DNA of 64,000 nt from Segniliparus sp051660745 (GCF_051660745.1 NZ_JBOFQF010000028.1:434001-498000); one strand, 5' to 3'. Positions 8,492 to 16,568 are shown, counted from the first letter of the stretch. Program-made: numbers and translations. The notes: generated by a model not told the origin, from the sequence alone.

Positions 8492-9991
8492 ATGGGGACT
8501 TTCTACGAGGCCGAGGCGCTCGCACGCGGCTGGGAGCGGATCACACAGGCGAGAGCGCTCGCCGAACTGGCCGCCCGTGAGGTGGACATCGCCGCGCTCG
8601 GGCGGCAGGGCTGGGTCATCGAAGGGGAGGAGTTCGGCCCTCTGGATGTGCCCCCCGCCGAAGTCGGCGAGATCCGCGGCGGATCGTGGCGGGCCGACCC
8701 GGAAGCCCAGGTGTGGGCGTGCGTGGACTTCGACTACGCGAGGACGAGCGACGTGCGGGGCAGCAGCTCGTTCGGCAGGAGCGACCGGCCAGTTCAGGAG
8801 TGGACGCTGCGACGCGGCGCGGCGTTGGTCGTGGCCGTCCGGCCCGAGTCGGGCGAGTTCTCCGTCCTCTCGGAGGAGTTCTTCGATGGGCCGGACCCGG
8901 CCCGGCAGTTCGTGAGCCTCGCAGCCAAGGTGGACCGGGTCTTGGGCCATAACCTGTTGGCCAGTGACTATCAGGCCATCGGCCAAGTGGCCGATCTCCC
9001 CGACGAGTTGATCAGCAAGACCGTCGACGTTCTTGACGTGCTGTTGCGCTACGAGCACTCCCGCCGACCGGCCATCAAATCGTCGAACGGGCTGAGCCTC
9101 GCAGAACTGGCCTGGCTCAACTGCGGCCTCGTGCGGAGCAAAGCGGGCCGCCACAGCGTGTGGGGGGTGAAGCTCGCAGCCCCATCGTCGGAGGAGAAGG
9201 AAAGCCCGATACACGACTGCAAACTGACCGTCGCTCTCTGGTCCGCGCTGGTGTCGTCCGAATCTGCGGTGACCGGTCGGAGCAAGCCCGACCCGATGGA
9301 GCTCGACGCGCTCGCGTCATGCCAGCTCAAAGGAGAGATCCCCTGTATGACCGGAGAGCAGTGGCACGACGAGCGCCGGGGCGAGCCGAGGTCCGGGCAT
9401 CGCGCGCTCGCCTGGAGCAAACACGCCGACGAATGGATCGCAAGAATCACCGCTCCCGTCCCGGACAGGACGATGCGCCAGTTGCGCGAGATCCACGCCC
9501 GCTTGCGTTCGCGAGAGCTCGTGACGGGGGACGGCTCGGACGAGCAGCTGCTTCGCGGCGTGCAGCAGCTCAAGGGGAAGCTCAACGCGGCGCTGCGGAA
9601 CAGCCCAGACGGCGGCTTACCGAACGAGCTGGCAGAGCACTACGCGGTCGCGCTGTGGGAGACGACCCATCCGGAGATCTTCGGCGAGCTAAGAGTCTTC
9701 TTCGCAAGCCAGAAAGCTTTGTGTTCCATAGCCAAACCCGTGGTCTTCGAGTGTCTCGACGAGCACCGCGCCGGCGTGCGCCGCGCCGCGCGAGGCGAAC
9801 CGCACGAGATACCCCGCCACTATGAGGACTTCTTGCGCGGCTTCGCGCGAGGCCCCGACGAGGAGTTCATCGGCGCATGGCTGGAGAAGCTCTCGTGGGA
9901 CGAAGAATTCGAGCCCTGGCGCGAGACCTCCCAGGCGTATAGCGACCTCAAAAAAATCGAGTTCTACAACGTCCTGTTCGGGACAAGATGA
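8492..9991 (+). CDS. Protein with degenerate DnaQ-like (DEDD) exonuclease fold
   Basis: The 499-residue product begins at ATG 8492; the open frame extends upstream but without coding character. Residues about 74-250 follow a 3'-5' exonuclease layout: Asp79/Asp81 in ACVDFDYAR (Exo I, Asp in place of the usual Glu), GHNLLASDY at 152-160 (Exo II), TVDVLDVLLRYE then SLAELAWLNCG, and HDCKLT with Asp242 (Exo III). The His five residues before the last Asp is absent, so activity may be altered or lost. Residues 250-499 match nothing I know. The gene overlaps the zinc-ribbon nuclease gene by 4 bp (ATGA), so the proteins are likely made together. The fold is inferred from motif spacing. Confidence 0.55.
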   Translation: MGTFYEAEALARGWERITQARALAELAAREVDIAALGRQGWVIEGEEFGPLDVPPAEVGEIRGGSWRADPEAQVWACVDFDYARTSDVRGSSSFGRSDRPVQEWTLRRGAALVVAVRPESGEFSVLSEEFFDGPDPARQFVSLAAKVDRVLGHNLLASDYQAIGQVADLPDELISKTVDVLDVLLRYEHSRRPAIKSSNGLSLAELAWLNCGLVRSKAGRHSVWGVKLAAPSSEEKESPIHDCKLTVALWSALVSSESAVTGRSKPDPMELDALASCQLKGEIPCMTGEQWHDERRGEPRSGHRALAWSKHADEWIARITAPVPDRTMRQLREIHARLRSRELVTGDGSDEQLLRGVQQLKGKLNAALRNSPDGGLPNELAEHYAVALWETTHPEIFGELRVFFASQKALCSIAKPVVFECLDEHRAGVRRAARGEPHEIPRHYEDFLRGFARGPDEEFIGAWLEKLSWDEEFEPWRETSQAYSDLKKIEFYNVLFGTR

Positions 9992-11412
9992 CCTGCAAAC
10001 CTGCGCCGAAGACAGCGCCCCGAGCTCGACGGCGAAAACCCCACGCCCGCCACTGCCCGCAGCCTGGAGAGTCCCTCGCCGACTTGTATCCCGAGCTGGC
10101 AGCAGAGTGGCACCCCACCCTCAACAGCCCGCTCACTCCCCGAGATGTCAAATCGATGAGCAACAAAAGGGCCCACTGGCGCTGCGGCTCATGCGGGGAA
10201 ACATGGGAGACGACCGTTGTGAACCGGACTTTGAGCAACGGCCCAGGGTGTCGAAAGTGCTCGATGCAAAAAGCGGGTAGAGCACGAAGAACCCCAAAAT
10301 CAGGGGAGTCGATCGCCGAGCTGCGGCCAGACCTGGCGGCAGAGTGGCATCCGACCCGCAATGGCGTGCTCACGCCGCACGATGTGAGGCCTGGCAGTGA
10401 GTTGCCAATATGGTGGCGGTGCTCCACCAACGCGCACGAATGGATGAGCACCGCGTGGAGCCGCTCGAACGGCTCAAGATGCCCCCACTGTCAATTATGG
10501 AACACGAGCGCCGAAGAAATACGGCTGAAGTGCGAACTCTCCGCAGCAGGCGTCCCCTTCGACCTCTCGAACTCGGTGCAGATCCCATCGCAAGCCCGAC
10601 CTCTGCTCTGCGACATGGTTTGCTCCGGGTGGAAGCTGATCCTAGAGTTCGACGGCTACCGTTTCCACCGCACCGCTGAAAGCGCGCGCAGAGACTCCTT
10701 GAAAACCAATCTTCTCGAGGACGCGGGGTGGACGGTCGTCAGGATTCGCGAAGAGTTGGAACTGATCGACGAGGCAAACGACGTGAGGGTCGCGAAAGGC
10801 TCTTCGGAGCTGGCCCGCGCGAAGACAGTCTTACGGAAGCTGCGCCAGCTTGGCTTCGAAGCTCCGAACCACGACGCCTACATGGGTTCTACAACACCTA
10901 AGGGCGCGTTGGAGGCGAATGCGGCCCTCCGCCGCGAACTGAGTGATTCTCTAGCAGCGAGAGACCCCGAACTGGCGGCGGAATGGCACCCCACCCTCAA
11001 CGGCAAGCTCACCCCGGGAGACGTCAAACCCCGCAGCGGCGAGAACATCTGGTGGTCATGCACCATCTGCGGCCACGCGTGGCAAGCCCGCGTGGTCAAA
11101 CGCACGGGAGGCCGAGGATGCCCCCCATGCGCCAGAAAACGCCAAGGGGACCTGCGAAGAACCCCGAAGCCAGGCGGGTCTCTCGCCGAGCTGCGGCCAG
11201 AGCTGGCCGAGCAATGGCACCCCACCCTCAACGGCGAGCTCACCCCGGGAAACGTCAAACCCGGCAGCACGCTGCTGGCCTATTGGCAGTGCCCCGCATG
11301 CAAGGGCGTGTGGCAAACTGCGGTGAACGGCCGTTCAGCGGGCAAAGCGCTTGGATGCCGAAGCTGCGCCCAAAAGCAAAGACGACGCGGCGCGGTTCCA
11401 AAATCTGACTGA
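9988..11412 (+). CDS. Zinc-ribbon repeat protein with central PD-(D/E)XK (Vsr-like) nuclease
   Basis: The 474-residue product has four treble-clef zinc-ribbon repeats of the DUF4379 type (residues about 28-95, 105-170, 318-385, 397-462). Each has an L-x-E-W-H-P-T-x-N-x-x-L-T-P core followed by W-x-C-x2-C and a second C-x2-C; repeat 2 replaces one pair with CSTNAHEW. Between repeats 2 and 3 (172-290) lies a Vsr/DUF559-like endonuclease core: Asp209, then LILEFDGYRFH (Glu220, Asp222) and a basic helix with WTVVRIREE. Zinc ribbons probably bind DNA and the core probably cuts it. It starts inside the DnaQ-like gene's stop (ATGA). Such repeat-nuclease fusions are found in accessory regions; the function of this pair is unknown. 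Confidence 0.72.
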   Translation: MTCKPAPKTAPRARRRKPHARHCPQPGESLADLYPELAAEWHPTLNSPLTPRDVKSMSNKRAHWRCGSCGETWETTVVNRTLSNGPGCRKCSMQKAGRARRTPKSGESIAELRPDLAAEWHPTRNGVLTPHDVRPGSELPIWWRCSTNAHEWMSTAWSRSNGSRCPHCQLWNTSAEEIRLKCELSAAGVPFDLSNSVQIPSQARPLLCDMVCSGWKLILEFDGYRFHRTAESARRDSLKTNLLEDAGWTVVRIREELELIDEANDVRVAKGSSELARAKTVLRKLRQLGFEAPNHDAYMGSTTPKGALEANAALRRELSDSLAARDPELAAEWHPTLNGKLTPGDVKPRSGENIWWSCTICGHAWQARVVKRTGGRGCPPCARKRQGDLRRTPKPGGSLAELRPELAEQWHPTLNGELTPGNVKPGSTLLAYWQCPACKGVWQTAVNGRSAGKALGCRSCAQKQRRRGAVPKSD

Positions 11413-11504
11413 ACCGGCTTGATCATGCTTAATCTCGCGGGTGATACTTCGAAACCACTCGTCAAGTTGCAGTATGACGATGCTCAGGGAACCCGGCCGG
11501 GCTC

Positions 11505-11528
11505 CTAATTGCCCTATAGGGCAATTAG
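11505..11528. promoter_or_regulatory. Perfect 24-bp palindrome
   Basis: Half-site CTAATTGCCCTA is followed by its exact reverse complement with no spacer. It lies 93 bp after the nuclease gene and at the head of a short open frame. A perfect two-fold site of this length is typical of an operator for a dimeric repressor. No regulator is encoded beside it. Confidence 0.55.
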
Positions 11529-11787
11529 ATTCTCGAAGCGAACCTGCCTCCGGCTTGCTATTCAGCATGTTCTGATATCCGGTATTACCGGTACAGCGAG
11601 GAACAAATCCGGCGAGTTGATCTTCTCGGGGGAGGACGACGCGATCGCCCAATCGCACTGGCTCATCACCCATAAATGGGTCCGGGTCGAGGACGGAGGC
11701 CTGCGCCGAGGCGAAGCAGCGCAGAAGATCTCCCAACAACGCCAAGAGGCACGTCAAAAAGCCCTCGCGGAAAGGCAGAGCGGCTAA
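11509..11787 (+). CDS. Short open frame, possibly a gene remnant
   Basis: The frame is 92 codons long, but only the last 60 residues look coding (GTARNKSGELIFSGEDDAIA, then HKWVRVEDGGLRRGEAAQ and a basic helical tail). The only in-frame starts are TTG 11509, inside the palindrome, CTG 11574 and TTG 11617, so the true start is unclear and the 5' part may be lost. No family is recognised. It is convergent with the acidic-tailed gene, with a 10-bp gap. Confidence 0.3.
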   Translation: MPYRAIRFSKRTCLRLAIQHVLISGITGTARNKSGELIFSGEDDAIAQSHWLITHKWVRVEDGGLRRGEAAQKISQQRQEARQKALAERQSG

Positions 11788-11797
11788 GCCCGTGGGC

Positions 11798-12976
11798 CTA
11801 AAGCGCTCCCCCGCGCTCGCGGACCGCTTCGACGAAACGCGAGCGTTGCTCCTCGTAGGAGCGATCGTCCTCGTCAAAGGCCTCTTCGTCGTCTTCCTCG
11901 TCGAAATCCTCCTCGTCGAAGTCGTCGTCATCGTATGAGCCGTGGCCGCCGTCGCTGTACTCGCGGTAGACCAGCCAGCACCCGTAGATGCCGGACAAGA
12001 GGTCCTCGAGCAGGTCGAGCGCGGGGCGCCGCGGGTCAAGGAGGGAAACCCGGACCTCCGCGCGCAGAGCGTCGTACGTGCGAGGCTGAGCCTCTCGGTA
12101 CGGCTTCGCGTTCTCGTTCACTATCGCGATGACCTCTTCCAGGTCGCTCAGGTTGGCGATCCTGCCTTCGGCGGCGAACAAAGCCTCGCGCACGAGATCC
12201 GCCACGACCTCGTGCGCAGGCACCCCGAGGTCGAGGAGCTCGAGCACCCTGGTGGGCGTCTCCACAGGCAGCGCCTCGATGTCGTCCGCCTCGATGACGA
12301 CACCGGTGAGCTCGCGCCCAGACTCGTCGGCGGCGACGCTCGCCGCAGCGCGCAGCCAGCGGGCCGCCGCCACCGCCGCAGCGGTCGGCTCGATCAGAGT
12401 GAACAAGTCGGTCGAGCCGAGCGGATTCTCCCGCAAGATCTGATCGGCGGCATGCACCTGCACGGGCGAGGCCTCGACCCGGCTCAGTAGCACCGCCTGC
12501 TGGGCGCGACCGGAAAGATCGCCCAACTCGGCCCGCTCGACCGCAGCGAGCTCCTCTCGCACCTCAGCTTCCACCGCGCGCCCGAACTCGGCATCGCTAA
12601 AAGCGGACAGAGCGTCGGCCACCTGCTCCGCCGCGTTGAGCACAGGATCGTAGGAACTTTCCACGAACCCGCTTTCACGCTGCTTCGCCCGCTCCCCCCG
12701 GGCCTCGATCACCGAGAGCACCTCCGCGAACGCGCGACGCGACTCCTGCTGACGCCAGCCCTCCGTGTTCACCTCGACGTTCTCGTAAGCGCTGGCAGGG
12801 AACACGTAGCACCGCCACAACTGCTCGCACAGCCGCGACAGCTTGCCCGCCAGAACGACAAGCGCTTCCAGCTCATCAGACGATGATCGCGCCACACTCT
12901 TGGCGACATCACCCCGACCCGTGCCCCAGGCTGCGATGAGCACACCCTCGTCGCGGTCCACCGCGTACCTCGTCAC
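11798..12976 (-). CDS. Unrecognised protein with acidic C-terminal tail
   Basis: The 392-residue product is placed at GTG 12976 because AGGAGG lies 6 nt upstream (12983-12988); an in-frame ATG at 13021 has no ribosome site. The protein is mostly helical and rich in Ala, Glu and Arg, with no Cys-rich site, signal peptide or membrane helix. The last 50 residues are extremely acidic (DDDDFDEEDFDEEDDEEAFDEDD), as in proteins that mimic nucleic acid or bind basic partners. I recognise no family. It lies at the edge of the defence island, transcribed toward it. A DNA-mimic or chaperone-like role is possible but not supported beyond the tail. Confidence 0.6.
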   Translation of the reverse strand: MTRYAVDRDEGVLIAAWGTGRGDVAKSVARSSSDELEALVVLAGKLSRLCEQLWRCYVFPASAYENVEVNTEGWRQQESRRAFAEVLSVIEARGERAKQRESGFVESSYDPVLNAAEQVADALSAFSDAEFGRAVEAEVREELAAVERAELGDLSGRAQQAVLLSRVEASPVQVHAADQILRENPLGSTDLFTLIEPTAAAVAAARWLRAAASVAADESGRELTGVVIEADDIEALPVETPTRVLELLDLGVPAHEVVADLVREALFAAEGRIANLSDLEEVIAIVNENAKPYREAQPRTYDALRAEVRVSLLDPRRPALDLLEDLLSGIYGCWLVYREYSDGGHGSYDDDDFDEEDFDEEDDEEAFDEDDRSYEEQRSRFVEAVRERGGAL

Positions 12977-13504
12977 AACAACCCTCCTGAACCGATTGCG
13001 GAAAATTCGACCAAATCCCATGCCGACAGCACGTGAGTCGGCTCACTGTACATCAGCAAGAAGACCAATCCGAGCGATCACCCCGACCGCCCAGCATCGG
13101 AGTCATGGATCACATATTCCATACGAAAAGCAGACACAAACCCCCGGGAGCAGCCTTCGTGATGCGAACCGACGGCGGATTGATGGGTGGGGCAGGTAGG
13201 CCCTGACTCCGTATCTGCACACGGGAGGTGGCCCTCACATGCGATTCAAAGCCTTCTCCGGGCCCGAGATGTTTAGCCCCGCGCAACGATGGACAAGGAG
13301 GACGAGATCCACGGACAAGACATCGTTATAGGCCCTCGTTGCCCCTGGCCAGTGAGTTCTGCAAATAGCCCACTCGGGCGATTTGTTCGTCACGCGTATC
13401 GCCTATGCTGAGAGCGGGCCATCCCAATAAGCTTGAACGCGACCATTGCCGTGTCGGGGAGCCCGGGCAGCAACTGACGGATCGACACTTTCAAGGAAGA
13501 TACG
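12977..13504. other. Non-coding gap with one doubtful 30-codon frame
   Basis: These 528 bp separate the divergent acidic-tailed gene and the LysR gene. A small inverted repeat (GTGAG/CTCAC, 13033-13046) lies near the acidic gene's promoter side. A 30-codon frame at 13239-13331 has GGGAGG 10 nt before its ATG, but no recognisable product. Sites for the LysR protein would be expected near 13380-13480; none is clear. Confidence 0.35.
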
Positions 13505-14467
13505 GTGGACATCAGCCTTCGAGTTCTCAAATATGCGGTAACGGTCGCCGAGCAGGGGAGTTTCACTGCGGCGGCAGAGGTTTTGTACGTGTCGCAGCCT
13601 TCGCTGAGCAGGCAGGTCCGCCAGCTGGAGGAAGATCTCGGGGTCGTGCTTTTCGAGCGGAACCGACGGGGGATCGAGCCCACCGAATCAGGGAAAGAAT
13701 TCCTCGACACCGCCAAAGGGATCTTGGAGGGCATGGAGGACGCCGTCAACAAGGTGAAGATGGCAGAGGCCGCGGGCCAGCAGGTGCTGCGCGTCGGGGT
13801 GAACGGCCCCAGCACGGGGCGGCTGACCGCGCGTCTTCGGGCTCGTTTCGCGAAACTGTGCCCCGACGTGGAAATCCAACCGAAAGCAGTCGACTGGGGC
13901 GGCGAGGCCGCCGCGCTGCGAGAGGGCCTGGTGGACGCGGCTTTCCTCTGGCTGCCCGCTGATGTCGAAGGACTGGCCACGACAGTGGTCGACATGACGC
14001 ACCGGTCCGTCGCGCTGCCGATCGACCACCCGCTCTGCGCCAAGCCGTATGTCGTCCTCCAAGACCTTCGGGACGAACCACGGATCTGGTTGAGCCGGAA
14101 GTCGCGGAAGTGGGTCGACTGGTGGGCTGCTTATGCCCATGGCGACAAGCCCGCTCCGGCCTGGGGGCCGGAGGCCGACAGCATCGACGAGATGCTGGAG
14201 TACACGGGCGCCGGGCGCGGGGTTTTCTTCATGCCGTCGACGATCGCGGACCTCTGCGTGCGCGAGGACATACGGTGGCGCCCCCTCGACGGAGAGGAAT
14301 GCACGAGCCTCGCCGTCGGGTATGTGAAGGCTTCAGCCGACCCGCACGTCGCCGCGTTCGCGAAAGCCTGCGTCGCGGCGAACCGGTCGTCGAAATTTCA
14401 GTTCGAAGAGAACATGGGGTCGCCCAAACGCCTCACCGCGGCGAAGTCGATTTCGCGGCCCGCGTGA
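13505..14467 (+). CDS. LysR-family transcriptional regulator
   Basis: The 320-residue product has a winged HTH at residues 1-62 (LRVLKYAVTVAEQGSFTAAA, then SQPSLSRQVRQLEEDLG and LFERNRRGIEPTESG), followed by a substrate-binding domain starting near LRVGVNGPSTGRLTARLRAR. GTG 13505 is preceded by AAGGAAG. LysR proteins usually control a divergent or adjacent gene; here the neighbour is the convergent LLM oxidoreductase, whose 3' end overlaps this gene by 70 bp. The effector is unknown. Confidence 0.88.
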   Translation: MDISLRVLKYAVTVAEQGSFTAAAEVLYVSQPSLSRQVRQLEEDLGVVLFERNRRGIEPTESGKEFLDTAKGILEGMEDAVNKVKMAEAAGQQVLRVGVNGPSTGRLTARLRARFAKLCPDVEIQPKAVDWGGEAAALREGLVDAAFLWLPADVEGLATTVVDMTHRSVALPIDHPLCAKPYVVLQDLRDEPRIWLSRKSRKWVDWWAAYAHGDKPAPAWGPEADSIDEMLEYTGAGRGVFFMPSTIADLCVREDIRWRPLDGEECTSLAVGYVKASADPHVAAFAKACVAANRSSKFQFEENMGSPKRLTAAKSISRPA

Positions 14468-15318
14468 GCGTAGGCCCGGCCTCCTTCGTTCTGGGCGTCG
14501 CGCCAGGCGAGCGCCTTGCGCACGGCGGTTAGTCCGAACCCGCACGGGTCCGGGACCCCGAAAAGGTTGACGACGAAGAAGGTGAAGCCTGCCTCGGCGT
14601 ACAGCCGCGCCTGGCGCGCGCCAGGCCAGTAGGCGCAGCGCTCGATTTCGGCGGGGTCCCGCCCGGCCCGTGTCGCGTGCATGTCGAGCAGCGCGCTTTT
14701 TTGACGGAGCGATTCGAGGTCGCCGAGCCAATGCCAGATGTCCGCGTGCTGGGCGGCTGCGGGCAGCATCTCCTTCTCGCCGCCCCCACCGATCAAAATG
14801 GGGATCTTCCGCGTCGGTTCCGGGTTGAGGTTCGCGAGGCGGTGCTTGATCCGCGCCAGAGACTCGACGAAGAACTCCGCGCGCGAGCCCGGAGTGCCGA
14901 AGTCGTACCCGTACTCCGAGTAGTCGTTCTCGTACCAGCCCGCGCCGAGCCCCAGGATCAGCCTGCCAGTCCCCGAAGCTCCCGCGCTGATGTGGTCCAC
15001 GGTGCGGGCCATGTCCGCGAGCAGGTCGGGGTTGCGGTAGTCGACGTTGGACACCAGGGCTCCGATCTGCGTGCGCTCGGTCCGCTCCGCCCATGCCGCG
15101 AGCGTGGTCCACGACTCGAAGTTGGGGCTCTGCGGCTGCTCCGGCGCGAGGATCGGGCCATTCGTGTCCACGCCCGCGACGACTGGCGGGCGGAAATGGT
15201 CGTGGCCGAAGATCGCGTCCACCCCGAGCGCTTCGAGCCTGAGGACCCGGTCCCGGATCACCTGGTACTTGGTCTGGTAGACGGCGGGGAGGAACACGCC
15301 TATTCGAATACGGCCCAT
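14398..15318 (-). CDS. LLM-class (probably F420-dependent) oxidoreductase
   Basis: The 306-residue product is a luciferase-like TIM barrel: IRIGVFLPA at the start, AIFGHDHF, TQIGALVSNVDYRNPDLLADMA, then GRLILGLGAGW and IPILIGGGGEKEMLP. In Mycobacteriales such proteins commonly use coenzyme F420 for hydride transfer. Flavin use cannot be excluded and the substrate is not predictable. ATG 15318 is preferred over 15327 because a TAGGAT -10 box ends 7 nt upstream, giving a leaderless mRNA. The gene is convergent with the LysR gene, and the 3' ends overlap by 70 bp. Confidence 0.85.
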   Translation of the reverse strand: MGRIRIGVFLPAVYQTKYQVIRDRVLRLEALGVDAIFGHDHFRPPVVAGVDTNGPILAPEQPQSPNFESWTTLAAWAERTERTQIGALVSNVDYRNPDLLADMARTVDHISAGASGTGRLILGLGAGWYENDYSEYGYDFGTPGSRAEFFVESLARIKHRLANLNPEPTRKIPILIGGGGEKEMLPAAAQHADIWHWLGDLESLRQKSALLDMHATRAGRDPAEIERCAYWPGARQARLYAEAGFTFFVVNLFGVPDPCGFGLTAVRKALAWRDAQNEGGRAYAHAGREIDFAAVRRLGDPMFSSN

Positions 15319-15325
15319 GGCTAGC

Positions 15326-15331
15326 ATCCTA
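15326..15331 (-). promoter_or_regulatory. -10 box TAGGAT of the LLM oxidoreductase
   Basis: On the minus strand TAGGAT is followed by 7 nt and ATG 15318, matching leaderless geometry. AGGA inside it could also act as a ribosome site if transcription starts further upstream. Confidence 0.4.
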
Positions 15332-15356
15332 GGTCGCAGGTTTCAGGGCGTTGCGC

Positions 15357-15438
15357 GAAGGACGGCGAACGCCCCGACCCCTCGAATCTCGCTGCTGGCG
15401 TGGGCGCTGGCAGCAAAACAAGGCGTTCGCCGTCTTTC
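15357..15438. repeat. Long inverted repeat, 17-bp arms
   Basis: Arms 15357-15373 and 15422-15438 (core GACGGCGAACGCC and its complement) are inverted with one mismatch that still pairs as G-U in RNA. The loop is 48 nt. It lies in the leader region of the LLM gene and ends directly before a hairpin with a T-rich tail, so it may be a structured RNA or a looped operator. Confidence 0.5.
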
Positions 15439-15463
15439 GACCGCCAGAGAGCGGTCTGTTTTG
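15439..15463 (+). terminator. Small hairpin followed by T-rich tract
   Basis: GACCGC and GCGGTC pair around a 6-nt loop and are followed by TGTTTTGT on the plus strand. This resembles an intrinsic terminator, although no plus-strand gene ends just upstream. Confidence 0.4.
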
Positions 15464-15544
15464 TGGACGAGAGCCCGATGGAGCGGGTTTCTCGACTGGA
15501 TCTGGGCGTGGTGTGCTCGTTCAGCTGGGCAGGAAAACGGTTTT

Positions 15545-15788
15545 TCACGTAGCGCCCCGCTCGCGAGCTCTGAGAACACGAGTCGCCTTGGCTCCGGCGG
15601 CCGTGACTCGCCCAGAGAACTCGAAACCGGGGGTCGCCGGCGCGGCGGGGGCGTGCGGGTACTCATGAGGATATCTGCCGGGTTCACCAGCCGCGTGGAT
15701 TTCGACCACGACTTCATGGGCGGCAGGAATCTTCTGCTATATCGATCAGCGGCGGGTCGCCGCACTCTCGGACAATGACACGTGACAT
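15545..15788 (-). pseudogene. Decayed quinone oxidoreductase (MDR family) N-terminal remnant
   Basis: On the minus strand an ATG at 15788 with a GGGAG ribosome site opens MSRVIVRECGDPPLIDIAE. The reading then moves to a second frame for KIPAAHEVVVEIHAAG, a third for VNPADILM, and another for PGFEFSGRVTAAGAKATRV before a stop at 15545. In order, these four pieces match the N-terminal 75 residues of NADPH:quinone reductase/zinc-type alcohol dehydrogenases. At least three frameshifts and loss of the remaining 250 or so residues make it a clear pseudogene. The conserved start suggests fairly recent decay. Confidence 0.75.
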
Positions 15789-15819
15789 GTGCTCTCCCTT
15801 GCCGGGTCAATGGAAATTG

Positions 15820-16272
15820 CTACTGCTGCGATAACGGTTCGCGGTACCCTTGGCTCACCTCTACGACGATTCCGTCGGGATCTGCGAGCCAGACGCTGCG
15901 CCAACCTGGGATGAAGTCGTTGAAATCTATCGGCCCGAGGGTGACCGTCGCGGCGTCCCCCATCTCGTGCAGAAAAGCATCGAGGTCGTTCACTCGGAAG
16001 GCGAGATGTCTGACCGACCCAGCTGTTTGCGGGCCATCCGCATGCGGAGCCTGGGGCGTTGCCGCGCTCACCGAGTCACCGCCGAAAAGCTCTAGGCACG
16101 CGTCGCCAAGTTTCAGGAAGATGGTCGTGCTACCAGAGTTTTCGAAGACTCTGGACCGAGTGAACCCGAACCATTTCGTGTAAAATTCCTCAGTGGTCGA
16201 TATATCGCGGCAATTGAGTGCCACATGCGACCATGCGATGAAAGCCGTGGGGGATGCGCGTTGCTCGTTCAT
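15820..16272 (-). CDS. VOC-family (glyoxalase/bleomycin-resistance fold) protein
   Basis: The 150-residue product is a single vicinal-oxygen-chelate unit pair: AWSHVALNCRDISTTEEFYT (metal-ligand His in SHVAL), FLKLGDACLELFGG (Glu), VRHLAFRVNDLDAFL (second His) and WLADPDGIVVEVSQGY (second Glu). This full 2-His-2-Glu set suits a metal-dependent isomerase or dioxygenase. ATG 16272 overlaps the stop of the upstream monooxygenase gene by 4 bp (ATGA), so both are made from one mRNA. The substrate is unknown. Confidence 0.85.
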   Translation of the reverse strand: MNEQRASPTAFIAWSHVALNCRDISTTEEFYTKWFGFTRSRVFENSGSTTIFLKLGDACLELFGGDSVSAATPQAPHADGPQTAGSVRHLAFRVNDLDAFLHEMGDAATVTLGPIDFNDFIPGWRSVWLADPDGIVVEVSQGYREPLSQQ

Positions 16273-16568
16273 CGCGGTGTCCGATCGCCAACAGGCACGA
16301 CGGGCTCGCTCGCAGGGCCGGCGCAGAGTGTGGGGAGGAACTGGTCCCGGGCCGGGATGGTCTGCTTGATGTGCGCGTCGAGGCGGGCCTTGCTGTCCCA
16401 TCGCTCGAAAAGGGTGAGACGCGTGTGGTCGTTCGTGTGCTGGAGCCAGATGAAATCAGGACAGCCGATGCTGGACCTGGCGATCTTCTGGATTCCGAGC
16501 AGCACTGACACGGCATTGGCCTCCTTCCCCGGTTGAACTTGTATATCCATTAAAAATGCAAGCATCAT
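16269..16568 (-). CDS. Antibiotic biosynthesis monooxygenase (ABM) domain protein
   Basis: The 99-residue product has the small ferredoxin-like ABM fold: MDIQVQPGKEANAVSVLLGI, PDFIWLQHTNDHTRLTLFERW and ARLDAHIKQTIPARDQFLP. The family includes cofactor-free monooxygenases, haem-degrading enzymes and (methyl)quinol oxidases. Start 16568 (MMLAFLMDI) has GGAG just upstream; ATG 16550 is an alternative. Its stop overlaps the VOC gene's ATG, and the pair probably acts on the same small molecule. Confidence 0.78.
   Translation of the reverse strand: MMLAFLMDIQVQPGKEANAVSVLLGIQKIARSSIGCPDFIWLQHTNDHTRLTLFERWDSKARLDAHIKQTIPARDQFLPTLCAGPASEPVVPVGDRTPR

Noticed and set aside
11509..11511. TTG within the palindrome as a start codon
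   Set aside because: It lies inside a perfect operator-like repeat, has no ribosome site, and the first 30 residues do not look coding.
13239..13331. A 30-codon frame with a GGGAGG site
   Set aside because: It has a fair ribosome site, but there is no neighbour coupling or recognisable product, so it is mentioned only within the gap description.
15317..15778. A 153-codon plus-strand frame
   Set aside because: It runs through the inverted repeat, hairpin and pseudogene with no coding character.
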